A stretch of DNA of 64,000 nucleotides from Eublepharis macularius (GCF_028583425.1 NC_072807.1:32431001-32495000); one strand, 5' to 3'. Numbered from the stretch's first letter, positions 31,758-41,944 are shown. Program-made: numbers and translations. Notes: generated from the sequence alone by a model not told the origin.

Positions 31758-32977
31758 ATTCCCTGACATCTGTTTCTTGCCCATCTTGCACCTAATGCTC
31801 CTTCCTTCTGTGGTCCCATGCCCAAGAGGGCTTCCCAAACTCTTGCTTGTGAGCCTTCAGGAAGCCCCCATTGCACTTTCAGGGCGTACACAGAGAGAAG
31901 GGAAGGTGTGTGGGTTGTTCTGGGTGCAGGCAATGACTAAAGGCTGTGAGATGGGGCAGGGGGCAGCCAGAGGTGGGGATGGCAGCCAGAAGTGTCAGCC
32001 CCAGGCGCACCATTGTTCAACTTCCACTGCCACCAGGTCACAAATGAGGTGAGGGAAGACTCTTCTATCATGCTGGGCTCTGTTGAAGCAGCAGAAGAGA
32101 ACATGCACACAGAGGACAGAGTGGACCAGGGCTGAAATGAAAAGTTAATCATGTATGTGCATCCTCCTCATTCTTTCACATGATAACGTCACACTGGACA
32201 GCTTCCATCCGATGATGTGGGACAGGGAGAGAGAGAAAAGAATCGTGATAGAGGAGAGAGGAGAAGGTGAAAATGAAGGGCTACCCCTGGCAGAGATACT
32301 TGCCCAACCAAGCCCATGCTTGGTTGTGCAGCAGATGTCCATCAACACAAGAAGACTTTGTGTGCTGATGTTGCTGTGTTTCTCTGGTCGGGTCGGTGCA
32401 CTCTGCAACCCGTCCTCTGTGTGTGGAAGCGCCTAATGTCTGTGCTGCTGTCCAAGCCTGAACAGTGTTCTGAAGGCGGGCGCTAAGAGGCAGGATGACG
32501 GGGCATCTTTGAAGGTCCACAGCTTAGTGAAGTGTCCACTGCCAGCCAGAGATGCTTGGCCTCTCTGCTCCTGCCAGGAATCACAGATCAACTCAGAGTC
32601 TCCATCAATTTTACAGGACCATTTGAGGCAATCTCCCACCATAGGCTGGGACCAGCATCTGGAGAGAGTAGAATTCAGCCCTTTTAATACTCCTTGTAGC
32701 TTGCCAATGGGTCTTAAAGGAGTGTGAAAGAGTCCTACCCCGCTCTGTCCCTCACAAGGTTGTATCTGTGCATAGGTGCCTGAAGGAAGATTGTGTTACA
32801 CTCAAACCTGAAGTTGACTCTATGCATAAGGGTTGATCTGCTTTTTACTTACCTGAGTAAGAACCAGGAGAAAGGAAGCTTCGATAGGCTAGCAGTGCTT
32901 CAAAACTGGTTTGCTTTGTTCGCCCCTCCCACAACCCCAAATCAAGCCTTGCGTATTAAAAACCTGCTTTATTTAAA
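31758..32977. other. Gene-free stretch downstream of INSYN1
   Basis: Nothing recognised. It could include part of a long INSYN1 3'UTR on the minus strand, but this cannot be shown from sequence. Confidence 0.3.
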
Positions 32978-33062
32978 ATGAAACCCTGCCCTCAAGTCAT
33001 AGCTGACTTATGGCGACCCCTGGTGGTGTTTTCATGGCAAGAGACGTTGGTGGTCTTAGACT
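32978..33062 (-). repeat. Bov-B/5S-SINE tail fragment
   Basis: CTCAAGTCATAGCTGACTTATGGCGACCCC is the reversed shared tail of Bov-B and the 5S-SINEs. Confidence 0.7.
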
Positions 33063-33277
33063 CCGTCTATCCTTTTGACTTCTAACAGAAAGAAAGGCTG
33101 TAGTTCTTTGCTTGGAAGGGGGAGTGTTCCTCTGTTTTGTGTTGGCATAACGTTTATTGAGCTGGAGGGTAGGGGGAGAGACATAATAAAACAGTTTAAA
33201 TTCCCTGAGATTCAAAACTATGGTTAGGTAGTTCACGATGATATTTTGTCACCATTTTTTAATCATCATTATAATAA

Positions 33278-33283
33278 TTTATT
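33278..33283 (-). promoter_or_regulatory. Candidate polyadenylation signal for INSYN1
   Basis: TTTATT on plus is AATAAA on minus, 90 bases after the INSYN1 stop. It lies beside an AT microsatellite, so chance is likely; another AATAAA is at about 33149-33154. Confidence 0.25.
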
Positions 33284-33286
33284 GAC

Positions 33287-33302
33287 TTAAATATATATAT
33301 TT

Positions 33303-33335
<33 letters not shown>

Positions 33336-33342
33336 ATTTCTC
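33287..33342. repeat. (AT)n microsatellite
   Basis: TATATA-rich tract of about 56 bases with short T interruptions, just 3' of the INSYN1 stop. Confidence 0.95.
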
Positions 33343-33372
33343 TTCTGCTGCTTCTCCCCACCCCACCCACCC

Positions 33373-34047
33373 TCAGTTTTTGCCTTTGATTTTCTGTTTG
33401 CTCGAACTGTAGGGCAGCACTGTCTGCGTGCTTTTGTCCGACACCGTTTGAGTGCTGCTGTTCCGCATCAGCTTCCGCTGCTGAGCGCTACTGAGGTGAG
33501 GCGACCGCCGCGGTGTCGTCTTGCCAGCGGGCACTGTTTTATGAGCCGACTCTCTGGGCTCCTCTGGAGGGTCCTCATGAGGCGGACCGCTGTCCGCATC
33601 CTCGTCGTCATCACAGCACAAAGCGTGATAAAGAACTTTGTCACTAAACCGCACCCGCTCCCTGGTGCCTGGCGTCCTCTGGGGCTGGGATTTGTGGCTC
33701 GGGGCAGAGCTGAAGGCCTCCTCGCTGGAAGAGTCTGGGGTTTCCCCCCGGGGCCCATTCGGGATCAGCACCCCGCCATTCATCAACCGGTAGTCTGGCT
33801 GGCGCCCCTGTTGTTGCTGCTGTTCGGAGCCATCACCGGAGTCTGATGGAGTGGAAGCTTCTAAGAAGGAGCAGAATTCCCAGCTGTCGGAGAGGATGTC
33901 TGGGGTCATGAAATCTAGATGACCAAGGTCAAACATGCCCCCTCCTTTCTCACTGCTAGATGTGCTGCTCACAGTCGCGGTTGTCCAATCATCTGGCTCC
34001 AGCTCGAACTCAAAGTCCGAAGTCAGCTTGTCAATCTGGCTCACCAC
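33373..34047 (-). CDS. INSYN1: INSYN1, terminal coding exon
   Basis: This exon encodes 224 residues ending at a TGA (33373-33375). It starts VVSQIDKLTSDFEFELEPDD directly after a splice acceptor, so the N-terminal part (a predicted helical segment in mammals) must come from an upstream exon not found here. Recognisable blocks: DLGHLDFM and ILSDSWEFCSFLE (39-63), DYRLMNGG (85-92), TPDSSSEEAF (103-112), RERVRFSDKVLYHALCCDD (129-147), and NSSTQTVSDKSTQTVLPY (196-213), ending KGKN. A Q5 tract lies at 76-80. INSYN1 is a postsynaptic protein of inhibitory synapses, linked to gephyrin and the dystrophin complex (family knowledge). The region is low in predicted structure, rich in S, P and acidic residues, with no membrane segment. 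The GTG at 34045-34047 is a valine, not a start. The 132-codon plus-strand frame across it is a shadow. Confidence 0.95.
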   Translation of the reverse strand: MVSQIDKLTSDFEFELEPDDWTTATVSSTSSSEKGGGMFDLGHLDFMTPDILSDSWEFCSFLEASTPSDSGDGSEQQQQQGRQPDYRLMNGGVLIPNGPRGETPDSSSEEAFSSAPSHKSQPQRTPGTRERVRFSDKVLYHALCCDDDEDADSGPPHEDPPEEPRESAHKTVPAGKTTPRRSPHLSSAQQRKLMRNSSTQTVSDKSTQTVLPYSSSKQKIKGKN

Positions 34048-34062
34048 CTACGGGGAAAAGAC
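34048..34062 (-). other. Splice acceptor of INSYN1 exon
   Basis: On minus, a pyrimidine-rich tract (TTTTCCCCGT) ends in AG at 34049-34048, and the reading frame opens at once with GTG GTG AGC CAG. Confidence 0.88.
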
Positions 34063-34902
34063 AAGAAAAATGACGATCTGTGTAGCACTTCTGCTCAACT
34101 ACATCCGCTTCTTCTTTTTCTTTAAATTGTTCTTTCTCAACTTCCATGAATGGGCATCTGAGAATCAAACAGGAGCCATTGCACATTGGGAAGTGCACTC
34201 CCCATGTTATTGTCACACATACAACCACCTCTTGGGGACTGGACTTGCATGGTGGGGGGATAAGTTTCTGCCAGTTTGGAGCAGCCTCTCCCTGTCTCCG
34301 CCCAGTGATTTTTCAGCTTAAAAACTATTTTTACAAACCCAGGTATCACATGATGGTTTAAAAGTGATGCACATAAACCTACACACAGGCTGTGAACAAA
34401 CAATCAATTCTTGGCAGGTTGTCCTTAGCTCTACCCTGAATTTAATTGTTAATGAGCAGCCATTAGGTCCTGAACCCGATCACCCATCTTGCTCTTGCCT
34501 GTTACATCCTTTATGAATACATTCATCTGTTTGGTCATTTCCCTAACATCGCTGCAAGGAGATCTGAGATATGTATGCCAATAAGGCCATTAGACAGCGA
34601 TGAGAGCCAGAGACAGAGAGAAAGGCAACTCAGGACGAAGTTATCTGCCGCTCACACATCAGTTCATCTACATTGCACCTCTCCGGCCACATTTCCATAC
34701 AATTATCATCAATTGATGATCAGCTTGAGAGTAACTTTTTTTTTTAAAGGTTTATTGTTAGCCCTGGAGCACATGACCTTACATAATATCAAGCTTCTAT
34801 TTCATTTCAATTGCTCCAGTTCACAAACGTCAGTGATCGCTTTTGGATTTTCTTGAGATTTACAACGCATTCACACTCGGCGTCGGCTGCAAATGGCAAC
34901 CG
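34063..34902. other. INSYN1 intron, no repeats recognised
   Basis: No further exon. The plus-strand run TTCTTCTTTTTCTTTAAATTG around 34108-34130 is A/G-rich on the gene strand. Confidence 0.4.
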
Positions 34903-35225
34903 CATGCCTTGAATGTGAAGCTACCTGGTCCCAAGGCAGGCTGTTGGTCTTGCTCACTCAGCATCGTCCACTCAGGTTGACAACAGCTTTCCAAGGTCTC
35001 AGGCGGAGAAAAGTGTATCTCAACTGAATTTGGCTTAATAAATGAAGCCTTCAATGGGAGCTACCAAGGATTCAAACTAAAGCATTGAGTTATGGGCAAT
35101 TTTCAAATGTGTGTGTGAGGGTGAACATATGAAGCTGCCTGATGCTCACAGCTGATCTGTATCCTTTGGTATTGCCTACTCTGACTGGCAGTCTCTTTTG
35201 GGGCCTGGATACAGAAATCATATCA
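34903..35225 (-). repeat. Two decayed SINE-B remnants, reversed
   Basis: 34903-35090 has CTTTCCAAGGTCTCAGGCGG and GGATTCAAACTAAAG. 35120-35225 has CATATGAAGCTGCCTGATG and GGTATTGCCTACTCTGACTGG. Confidence 0.65.
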
Positions 35226-35411
35226 CCTGTGTGCTAAATGCACTGCCGTGGCTGTCTATTTCTGGCAAGACTAAATTAAGACATGCTGGGCCCCTAAGCT
35301 ATGTAAAGTTTAAGAGTCTCCATAGCATCCCTCCCCTTTCCCCAAAAAGTGCATTATTCTAACACTGAAATTCAGTAATTAATATATATATTGGGGCCCT
35401 AAACTGTAGTT

Positions 35412-35610
35412 TGGTATAGCCCAGGCAAGCCCAGTCTCATCAGATCTCAGAAGCTAAGCAGGGTCAGCCTTGGATGGGAGACCTCCAAAAAAGACCAGGG
35501 TTGCTATGCAGAGGTAGGCAATGGCAAACCACCCTGTTAGTCTCTTGCCTTGCAAACCCCAGCACAGGGCACCATAAGTCAGCTATGACTTGATGGCACT
35601 TTCTACCACC
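35412..35610 (+). mobile_element. 5S-rRNA-derived SINE with 11-bp target duplication
   Basis: Head CTCATCAGATCTCAGAAGCT, AAGCAGGGTCAG, TTGGATGGGAGACC is closely 5S-like (internal promoter region kept). Tail GGCAATGGCAAACCACC and CCATAAGTCAGCTATGACTT is Bov-B-like. AAACTGTAGTT flanks it at 35401-35411 and 35611-35621. Confidence 0.9.
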
Positions 35611-35621
35611 AAACTGTAGTT

Positions 35622-35904
35622 GACTTAGCTTGTGTGTAAAGACAACTCTGGTTCATGGGGCACAATTTAAAGTGCTAGTTCTTATCCTTAAGCCACTCCT
35701 ACTTATTGTCCACCCCACCAGTTAAGTTCCTCTTCCCAAGCCATGCTTTCTGTGCTCTGGCCTACAGAAATGAGGCAGGTGGCAATAAAAGCAGGGCTTT
35801 TTCAGTGTTGGCACATCATCTTTGAAAGGCTGTTCCCTTTAAGGTTTACTTAGTGCCTATCATATTGTCCTTTAGGTGCCAGGCCAAAACATTCCCCCCC
35901 CCAA
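35622..35904. other. Gene-free stretch
   Basis: Nothing recognised. Confidence 0.35.
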
Positions 35905-36158
35905 CAACAACATTTGATTTATATACCACCCTTCAGGACAACTTAACGCCCACTCAGAGCAGTTTTACAAAGTATGTCATTATTATCCCCACAACAACAA
36001 ACAGCAAACACCCTGTGAGGTTAGTGGGGCCGAGAGAGCTCTGAGAGAGCTGTGACTGACCCAAGGTCACCCAGTTGGCTTCAAGTGGAGGAGCAGGGAA
36101 TCAAACCTGGTTCCCCAGACTGGAGTCCTACGCTCTTAACCACTACACCAAACTAGGC
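35905..36158 (-). mobile_element. SINE-A, reversed
   Basis: CAACATTTGATTTATATACC tail, CTGTGAGGTTAGTGGGGCCG, GGTCACCCAGTTGGCTTCAA, CTCTTAACCACTACACCAAA. Confidence 0.92.
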
Positions 36159-36189
36159 TTTAAAGTAAGTTTTGGTTTTTTTTAAAGCT

Positions 36190-36362
36190 GTTTCATCATC
36201 TGATTCTAGCTTGTTTTATGGATATTTCAAAGCAGATCAATGGTTATTTTATATTTTTTATTATCATGGCTTGTTTTTACTTGTAAGCCACTTTGAGCTG
36301 CTCTGTGGAAAGTGGCATATAAATTCCATTATGGCAAGGAAGGAAGGAAGGAGGGAAGGAAG
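36190..36362 (+). repeat. LINE/SINE-like 3' tail and (GGAA)n
   Basis: TTGTAAGCCACTTTGAGCTG and GTGGCATATAAATTCC are a typical retroelement 3' end, followed by a GGAAGGAAGG microsatellite (36334-36362). Confidence 0.6.
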
Positions 36363-36394
36363 GTCTCTGACAATAGCCTTTCCTAGAATATGCT

Positions 36395-36465
36395 GCCCTT
36401 TAACTGGACATGATTTCATGCATTCAACACATATGCTCTGCCACTGAACTACAGCCCTTCCTCTT
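36395..36465 (-). repeat. SINE-B head, reversed
   Basis: ATGCTCTGCCACTGAACTACAGCCC is the reversed SINE-B head. Confidence 0.65.
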
Positions 36466-37799
36466 TCATGTTGAAGACAATAGCGGCGTCGGCACCTACA
36501 AAACTTTTAGGTAGTACCTAAAAGGAACACGGCTGTGGTGAAGTGCTAATCTTCTAATCAAAATTCACATGGAAATATGACATAAATCTCAAGACTGAAT
36601 ACACTACGGAGAAACTGTTAGTTATCTGCCCTCTTCCAAGCACAGAGCCTGGGAGTATCAGCACTGTTCTTCTTGCAGTTGAAACCGCCTTAGAATATGA
36701 CAGGAGGGGAAGCAAACCCCTGTCCAGCTGCAGTTCCCAGGATGTCTTGCCGTTGCATTCCTCCCAGTGCTCGGTAGATGGAGATGTTCTATGACAAGTC
36801 AAATGGACTGGGTGGCTTCTTTGAAAAGAAGACTGCTTTTCAACCCTTGCTTCAAGTGTAGCCTGAGCAAATTCATCTGGACTGTGAAGAATTCCTTTTG
36901 AATTTCTCATCTCCTATAAAAAGGGAAGAAGACGGGGAGCACCCTTTCAGCCCTAGCATCATGGAGTGCTTCTTTTTTTGATGCTGTGAAACTGAGGGCA
37001 GCACCACAGCAATGAAGAAGAATAAAAGAGCAAAGCCGATAGCGCAAGCCCAGAGCATGAAGCAAATGCAATTGAAATGCGCCTTATGTAGTTTTTTTTA
37101 AAAATTCATAAAAGCTGACAGATCCCAGCACATTTGCGGACCATGCCTCTTCATCCTGGGAGAGAATCTAAAAAATGCATCAGGACCTTATTAGCTTTCT
37201 AACATATGGTAACTGGCTTCTAATAGTTCATTTCATTTTTTTTTAAACAACTGTTTGCATTGCGTTGAGGAGATGAGGACAGGAGATGTAATTGATGAGG
37301 TTTTTGCTCTAATGTGCAGCGTAGGGGTACGCAATTAACTGAACAGACAATCAAAGGGAATTTAAATCAAATAATATAACAGAGCAGATTATAAGCCTCG
37401 CTCAGAAGTCAAAGCAAAGCTCCAAGAGGATGGTAGGTTTTTAAAACAGAGCTGGTCTACTCATTACACTTGTGACAAGTATCAGCGTTCCTGAGACAGG
37501 TTTCATTCCACCCACACCACACAGCTGTATTATTTAGTCTTCGTCTGGTGGGTTGTACCATATTGTTGGTCTTTGTTTTCCATTGGCAGGTTTGGCCATA
37601 TTATTGAGTATTTTGATTCAACTGGCTTGCATCCCACCTAGAGTGTGTCATGTGCATGGCACCATCACCATTTTCTATTTTTGTTCGCTTAGGTTTTTTA
37701 AAGAAGTAATTAGAGAGAGAAAGGCCATACAGTAAAAAGATGGTGGTGGGCTCCCTTTCAAAGGCTTGAGTTACAGAAATGGAAAAAAAAATCCAGAAG
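36466..37799. other. Long repeat-poor stretch
   Basis: 36940-37440 is AT-rich, complex and without repeat motifs (for example GAATTTAAATCAAATAATAT near 37360). Candidate conserved non-coding DNA within the probable INSYN1 intron. No exon recognised. Confidence 0.35.
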
Positions 37800-38035
37800 G
37801 CAACTAGTTTACTAGCAGTAGAAAAGAGCAAGAGTCCAGTAGCACCTATAATACTAACAAAATCTGTGTTAGGGTAGGTGCTTTTGTGAGTCACAGCTTA
37901 CTTCTTCAGATACACAAATGAGTTGTGACTCACAAAAGCTCCTACCTTATTACAAATATTGTTAGTCTTATAGGTGCTACTGGACTCTTGCTCTTTTCTA
38001 CTGTTACAAACAGACTAACATGGCTACCCGTCTTA
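37800..38035. mobile_element. Penelope-like tail, fold-back copy
   Basis: Left arm (37822-37905) and right arm (37915-38006) are inverted copies; each ends in AGAGCAAGAGTCCAGTAGCACC or its reverse. The left arm, read in reverse, has CTGAAGAAGTAAGCTGTGACTC then AC and AAAA; the right has GAGTTGTGACTC then AC and AAAA. Confidence 0.6.
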
Positions 38036-38040
38036 GTTTT

Positions 38041-38271
38041 CTAGCATTCCCTATGTGAATTATTTGAAGCAGAATGAGTGGTGCAGGGGAGTGTAGAATA
38101 GAGAGGGAGAAATCTTTACGCTCTGTAATTCTAGGATGCTGCTCGTGCATTATTTAATTTTAGAGGCTCATTTCTTAACATAAAAATGCATGCACTGAAG
38201 CCTGCCAGGAGTCACAAACTCCATGCTGAAAGCTCCAACTTATAATCATATGTGTGCAGTGGGAAGATATG
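38041..38271. other. Unique AT-rich stretch
   Basis: Nothing recognised. Confidence 0.3.
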
Positions 38272-38440
38272 GGCCGTTTCCACATGGCTTACCTTGTTCT
38301 GGAAAAAAGCAAAATCTCGTGCGAAGTTGCTGTTATCGCGTGAAATCGCGCGAGAAGATGCAATAACAGCGTCTTCTCGCGAGATTTCACGCGAGATTTT
38401 GCTGTTTTCCAAACAAGGTAAGCCGTGTCGAAATGGCCAT
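38272..38440. mobile_element. M5 fold-back element
   Basis: Arms GGGCCGTTTCCACATGGCTT (38272) and AAGCCGTGTCGAAATGGCC (38422-38440) are inverted. The centre is CpG-dense with paired CGCGAGA/TCTCGCG motifs, including TCTCGCGAGA at 38375-38384. ATG at both edges may be a 3-bp duplication. Class unknown. Confidence 0.7.
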
Positions 38441-38960
38441 GGTTTTGCTTTTTGGCTTTTATTCAAGTGGTGCTGGAAATGTTCCCTGCACATACTCTGA
38501 TCTTTAATCCATTTAGTCCAGGACCAAGAAGCAGAACTCAACATTAGAATTCAAGGAACCATATTGGTGAAATCTGGCTCCATCAATTGCCACTATTGGC
38601 ACTAGGAAAGTCATGCGGGAAATGAAGTTTGGACTCAACTCCTGCAAATGCCATAGAGGCAAGCCAAGTGGAAACATGCTGATCAGATCATCAAACTCCT
38701 TCTCAACTTCCAGCTACTCATCTCATCTGTCCAGACCAATCAGTCTAATTGCCACAATGGAAATACCACAGTTGTTTAGGCTGATGCACTACAAATCCCA
38801 TGTGGCAGTGCTGATGAACATTATAAGAGATTTTGAACTCTTGGGGGAAAAAAAACACCAGTTTTTAAAAATTCATTCACAGAGGAAGCTTGTAATGAGT
38901 CCAATTCAAGTGAAGGGGTCTTCATCCATTGCTGCAAAAGGTGCAGTTGGATAGTCAACA
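38441..38960. other. Gene-free stretch
   Basis: No exon or known repeat recognised. Confidence 0.35.
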
Positions 38961-39160
38961 ATAGAAGGGCTGTGGCTCAGTGACAGACCACCTGTGGTAC
39001 ATGCAGGAAGTCCTAGATTCATTCCCTGGATCAGGTAGCAGGCCGCGTGAAGGACATCCCTCTGAGTACCTGGAGAGCAGCTGCCCGTCAGAGTATACAA
39101 TACTGACCTTAATAAAGCAGGGCTCTGAATCAGCAGAGGGCAGCTTCATGGGTGTTCTCT
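38961..39160 (+). mobile_element. SINE-B
   Basis: GGGCTGTGGCTCAGTGACAG head, GAGTATACAATACTGACC and a CAGCTTCATGGGTGTTC end. The middle is shortened. Confidence 0.85.
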
Positions 39161-39507
39161 TTTGCAATTGCTGTGCCAGGAATGAAGGTGGCACGAACAA
39201 CCATCCACGGCTGATTTGTTTTTCATCCAAGAACGTGACTAATCCTCTTCAAAAATTCACTTACCCTATTGGCCTTCTTAACATGCTACTCAACACATTG
39301 GGGTGGTGGGTGGGTGGTGGTGCACAATATGAAATAGCAATGAGAGGAACTTCAGCAGTTTGTTTTATCCAACTGTGCCCATTTTATCAGATCGCTCCAA
39401 TTCTTGTTTTATGAAGAAAAGAAAAACACCATCTCCCTTTTCACCTCACCAGGATTATTAATGATCTTATATTTTCATCGGTTTCCTCCTTTGACACATA
39501 ACTATAT
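39161..39507. other. Gene-free stretch
   Basis: Nothing recognised. Confidence 0.35.
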
Positions 39508-39546
39508 CTCCAAAAGGACATGGCAGAGCTGGAAAAGGTACAGAAG

Positions 39547-39941
39547 AGAGAGTGGTATAGTTGGACTAGGATCTGGGACACTCCGGGTTCGAATCCCCAC
39601 TCTGCAATGGAGGTTCACTGGATGATCTTGGTCCAGTCGCACACTCTCAGCCTAACCTACCTCGCAGGATAGTTGGGAGAATAAAATGGAGGAAAGTAGA
39701 ACTGAGAGCCAGTTTGGTGTAGTGGTTATGAGCACGGGATTCTAATCTGGAGAGCCAGGTTTGATTCCCCACTCCTCCACTTGAAGCCAGCTGGGTGACC
39801 TTGGGTCAGTCACAGCTCTCTCAGAGCTCTCTCAGCCCCACCCACCTCACAGGGTGATTGTTGTGGGGATAATAATAACATACTTTTTAAACCACTCTGA
39901 GTGGGAGTTAAGTTGTCCTGAAGGGCGGTATATAAATCGAA

Positions 39942-39975
<34 letters not shown>

Positions 39976-40060
39976 ATTATTAATGTCAGGAGCTTTGCAT
40001 CCCCATTGGAGAGAAAGGCAGGGTATAAATGACATTATTATTATTATTAATAAGAATGAC
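39547..40060 (+). mobile_element. SINE-C split by SINE-A
   Basis: Left part to 39706 has GGTTCGAATCCCC and GAGAATAAAATGGAGG. The right part resumes at AGCTTTGCATCCCCATTGG (39990) and ends GGGTATAAATGACATTATTA. Confidence 0.82.
39707..39985 (+). mobile_element. SINE-A with (GTT)n tail
   Basis: GAGAGCCAGTTTGGTGTAGT head, complete body and GTATATAAATCGAATGTTG, then a GTT tail (39944-39975). It is the most recent layer of this nest. Confidence 0.92.
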
Positions 40061-40160
40061 TAAGATGATTAGGGGTTATTGGAATACCTTTTCTATGAGG
40101 AAAGGCTAAAGGGACTGGGAATTTTCAGTTTGGAAAAGAGACAACTAAGGGGATCACGCT

Positions 40161-40650
40161 GAAGGTGGCAATCAGATATGAGCTGATCAGTCTGTTTGGT
40201 TCACGCTGATTAACGGTGAACGTCTGCCAAACCAGTTTGCGTCGCATTTCCCCCAGACTGAGAATGCACAAAGATGCTGCCAATTCAAACTGATTGGCAG
40301 CCATTAGTGTCACTAAGGATTACTTAGACTAACTTGGAAGGGTAGGATTTTATTGAAACACAGCATTTATTGATGACTGATTTATATGATTTGATCCAAT
40401 TGTCTATTTAAGCAATTGCCCGGAGCACAGCAGTTACACAGCAAGGCTGGGGGGGGGGTAGCAGAATGTGATTGGGTGGCACATGCTCGAAAAGCCAACT
40501 ACACTGTAAGGAATACAGTGAAACAACCTGCCAAACACCCATAAACAAACTGATGAACTATTGAACTATCTATCAAAAAAACCCACAACTGGTCTCTTTA
40601 CAGCAGGTGAACAGGTTGCGGGCCAAACTGGCAGGATTTTTGAGCATCCC
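40161..40650. repeat. Family P repeat, copy 1
   Basis: Shares GGCAGCCATTAGTGTCACTA, TTTATTGAAACACAGCATTT, ACAGTGAAACAACCTGCCAA and AACTGGTGAACAGG-like blocks, in the same order, with 54793-56205. No coding capacity. Class unknown. Confidence 0.65.
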
Positions 40651-41346
40651 TAGTTGTAGACTTCCCAAGTCCCAGGGTCATTTTGGCTGACCTCTGCAGG
40701 AAACAAGATACTGGGCTAAACAGCCTCGAAGCCTGATCTATGAAGACACTGATGCTCAGACATGGGTGATGTCCTCTAGATAAACCCATGCCCCATATTT
40801 AAGTCCATCGAGGCACTTACGTTGAAAGGTAACGATCCCACAATCATTACATACTGCAGCGTGGGCCTTGCAGAATCAGGCAAGAGGGATGAGTAATTCC
40901 CGGAGCGTGGTTAAGGTGGGAGAGACAAGAGAGAAGCAACCCGCCAGCCTGAATGGCTCCTGTTTATGAGCAATTCTATGTGGGCTCGGTTACGTTAGCA
41001 CATATTCCCCAAGGCAAATTACCCCGTGCCACTTACTGATGCAGCCACCCTCATCTCAGACAAAAAGGTTCTAATGAAGCCTGCCTGTGTCTGGCTTTCA
41101 TTCGGACAGTAAGCGGAAGGCGGCATCTTTGTTTAGAAGGCAAGCAGAGGATCCAAGAGCTGTCCATGGTGCTGATAAGCAGTTCGAACAATGGTGTCTT
41201 TTTAAACCAAAGCTGCTAGCACACACCTGCTGCTTGTGGTATTTCTGCCTCCACTGATAAAAACGACCAACATGAGAAATGGCTTAAAGCAACTTTAATA
41301 TGAAGAGCAACTAAAAGATCTACAGCAGGCTTGTAACCTTGTTCTA
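40651..41346. other. Repeat-poor stretch
   Basis: 40660-40740 resembles a CR1 3' tail (GAAACAAGATACTGGGCTAA). 40815-41300 is complex and repeat-free, a candidate conserved element. Confidence 0.35.
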
Positions 41347-41580
41347 GTTAGCCAGTGTGATATAGTCTTTAGAGTGTCAGACTAGGATCTGGGACGCCCA
41401 GATGGGAATCCACACTCTACCGTGGAGCCTTTCTGGGTGACCTCGGGCCAGTTACTCAATAGTAGCCTAACCTACCTCACAGGATTGTTGTAAGGATAAT
41501 AAGGGGAATGATATAAGTTGCTTTGGGTGCCCATTGGGGAGAAAGGTGGGATATAAATGAAATAAATAAAGGAAATAAAC
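41347..41580 (+). mobile_element. SINE-C
   Basis: TTAGAGTGTCAGACTAGGAT, CTACCTCACAGGATTGTTGT and GGGATATAAATGAAATAAAT. Confidence 0.9.
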
Positions 41581-41944
41581 AAACCAAAGTTCATGTGATT
41601 TTAGGGCAAGTCCTCAAACTACCAGCTCCTTAATGCTGTTAAATATAAGGGAATGTCTCTAAATTACAGATTTTATTAACACACTGCTAACATGATTACA
41701 GAATGAAATATTGGACTAAGGGGGCAATGAATGGTAATCAAGAAGCCTGGGACCTGTCTCCTGAAACACTAGATCCAAGTTTCTAGCCATTCTCTTTACT
41801 TTGTGGCTATGCTGGAGAGAAGAGTGTGTCTCCATCATGAGGCAAAAAACACACCCCAAATACCTGCATGTTGGAAAAGGCCATTGAAATGGCTTGAGTT
41901 CTATTCTGTTTAAGAATGCATTAGGGTTAGGGCTAGGGGGTGAT
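41581..41944. other. Gene-free stretch
   Basis: Nothing recognised. Confidence 0.35.

Larger units (their letters stand above)
39508..40160 (+). pseudogene. CR1 ORF2 fragment split by SINEs
   Basis: 39508-39546 (GACATGGCAGAGCTGGAAAA) and 40061-40160 (AAGATGATTAGGGGTTATTGG, CTATGAGGAAAGGCTAAAGG) correspond to adjoining parts of the LEKVQRR...PYEERLRRLG segment of the intact CR1 ORF2. The interval holds two nested SINEs. Confidence 0.8.

Noticed and set aside
31448..31933. 161-codon minus-strand frame
   Set aside because: Crosses the M3 boundary into flanking sequence, so it cannot be an old gene.
33448..33846. 132-codon plus-strand frame
   Set aside because: Antisense to the INSYN1 exon, whose frame is clearly the conserved one.
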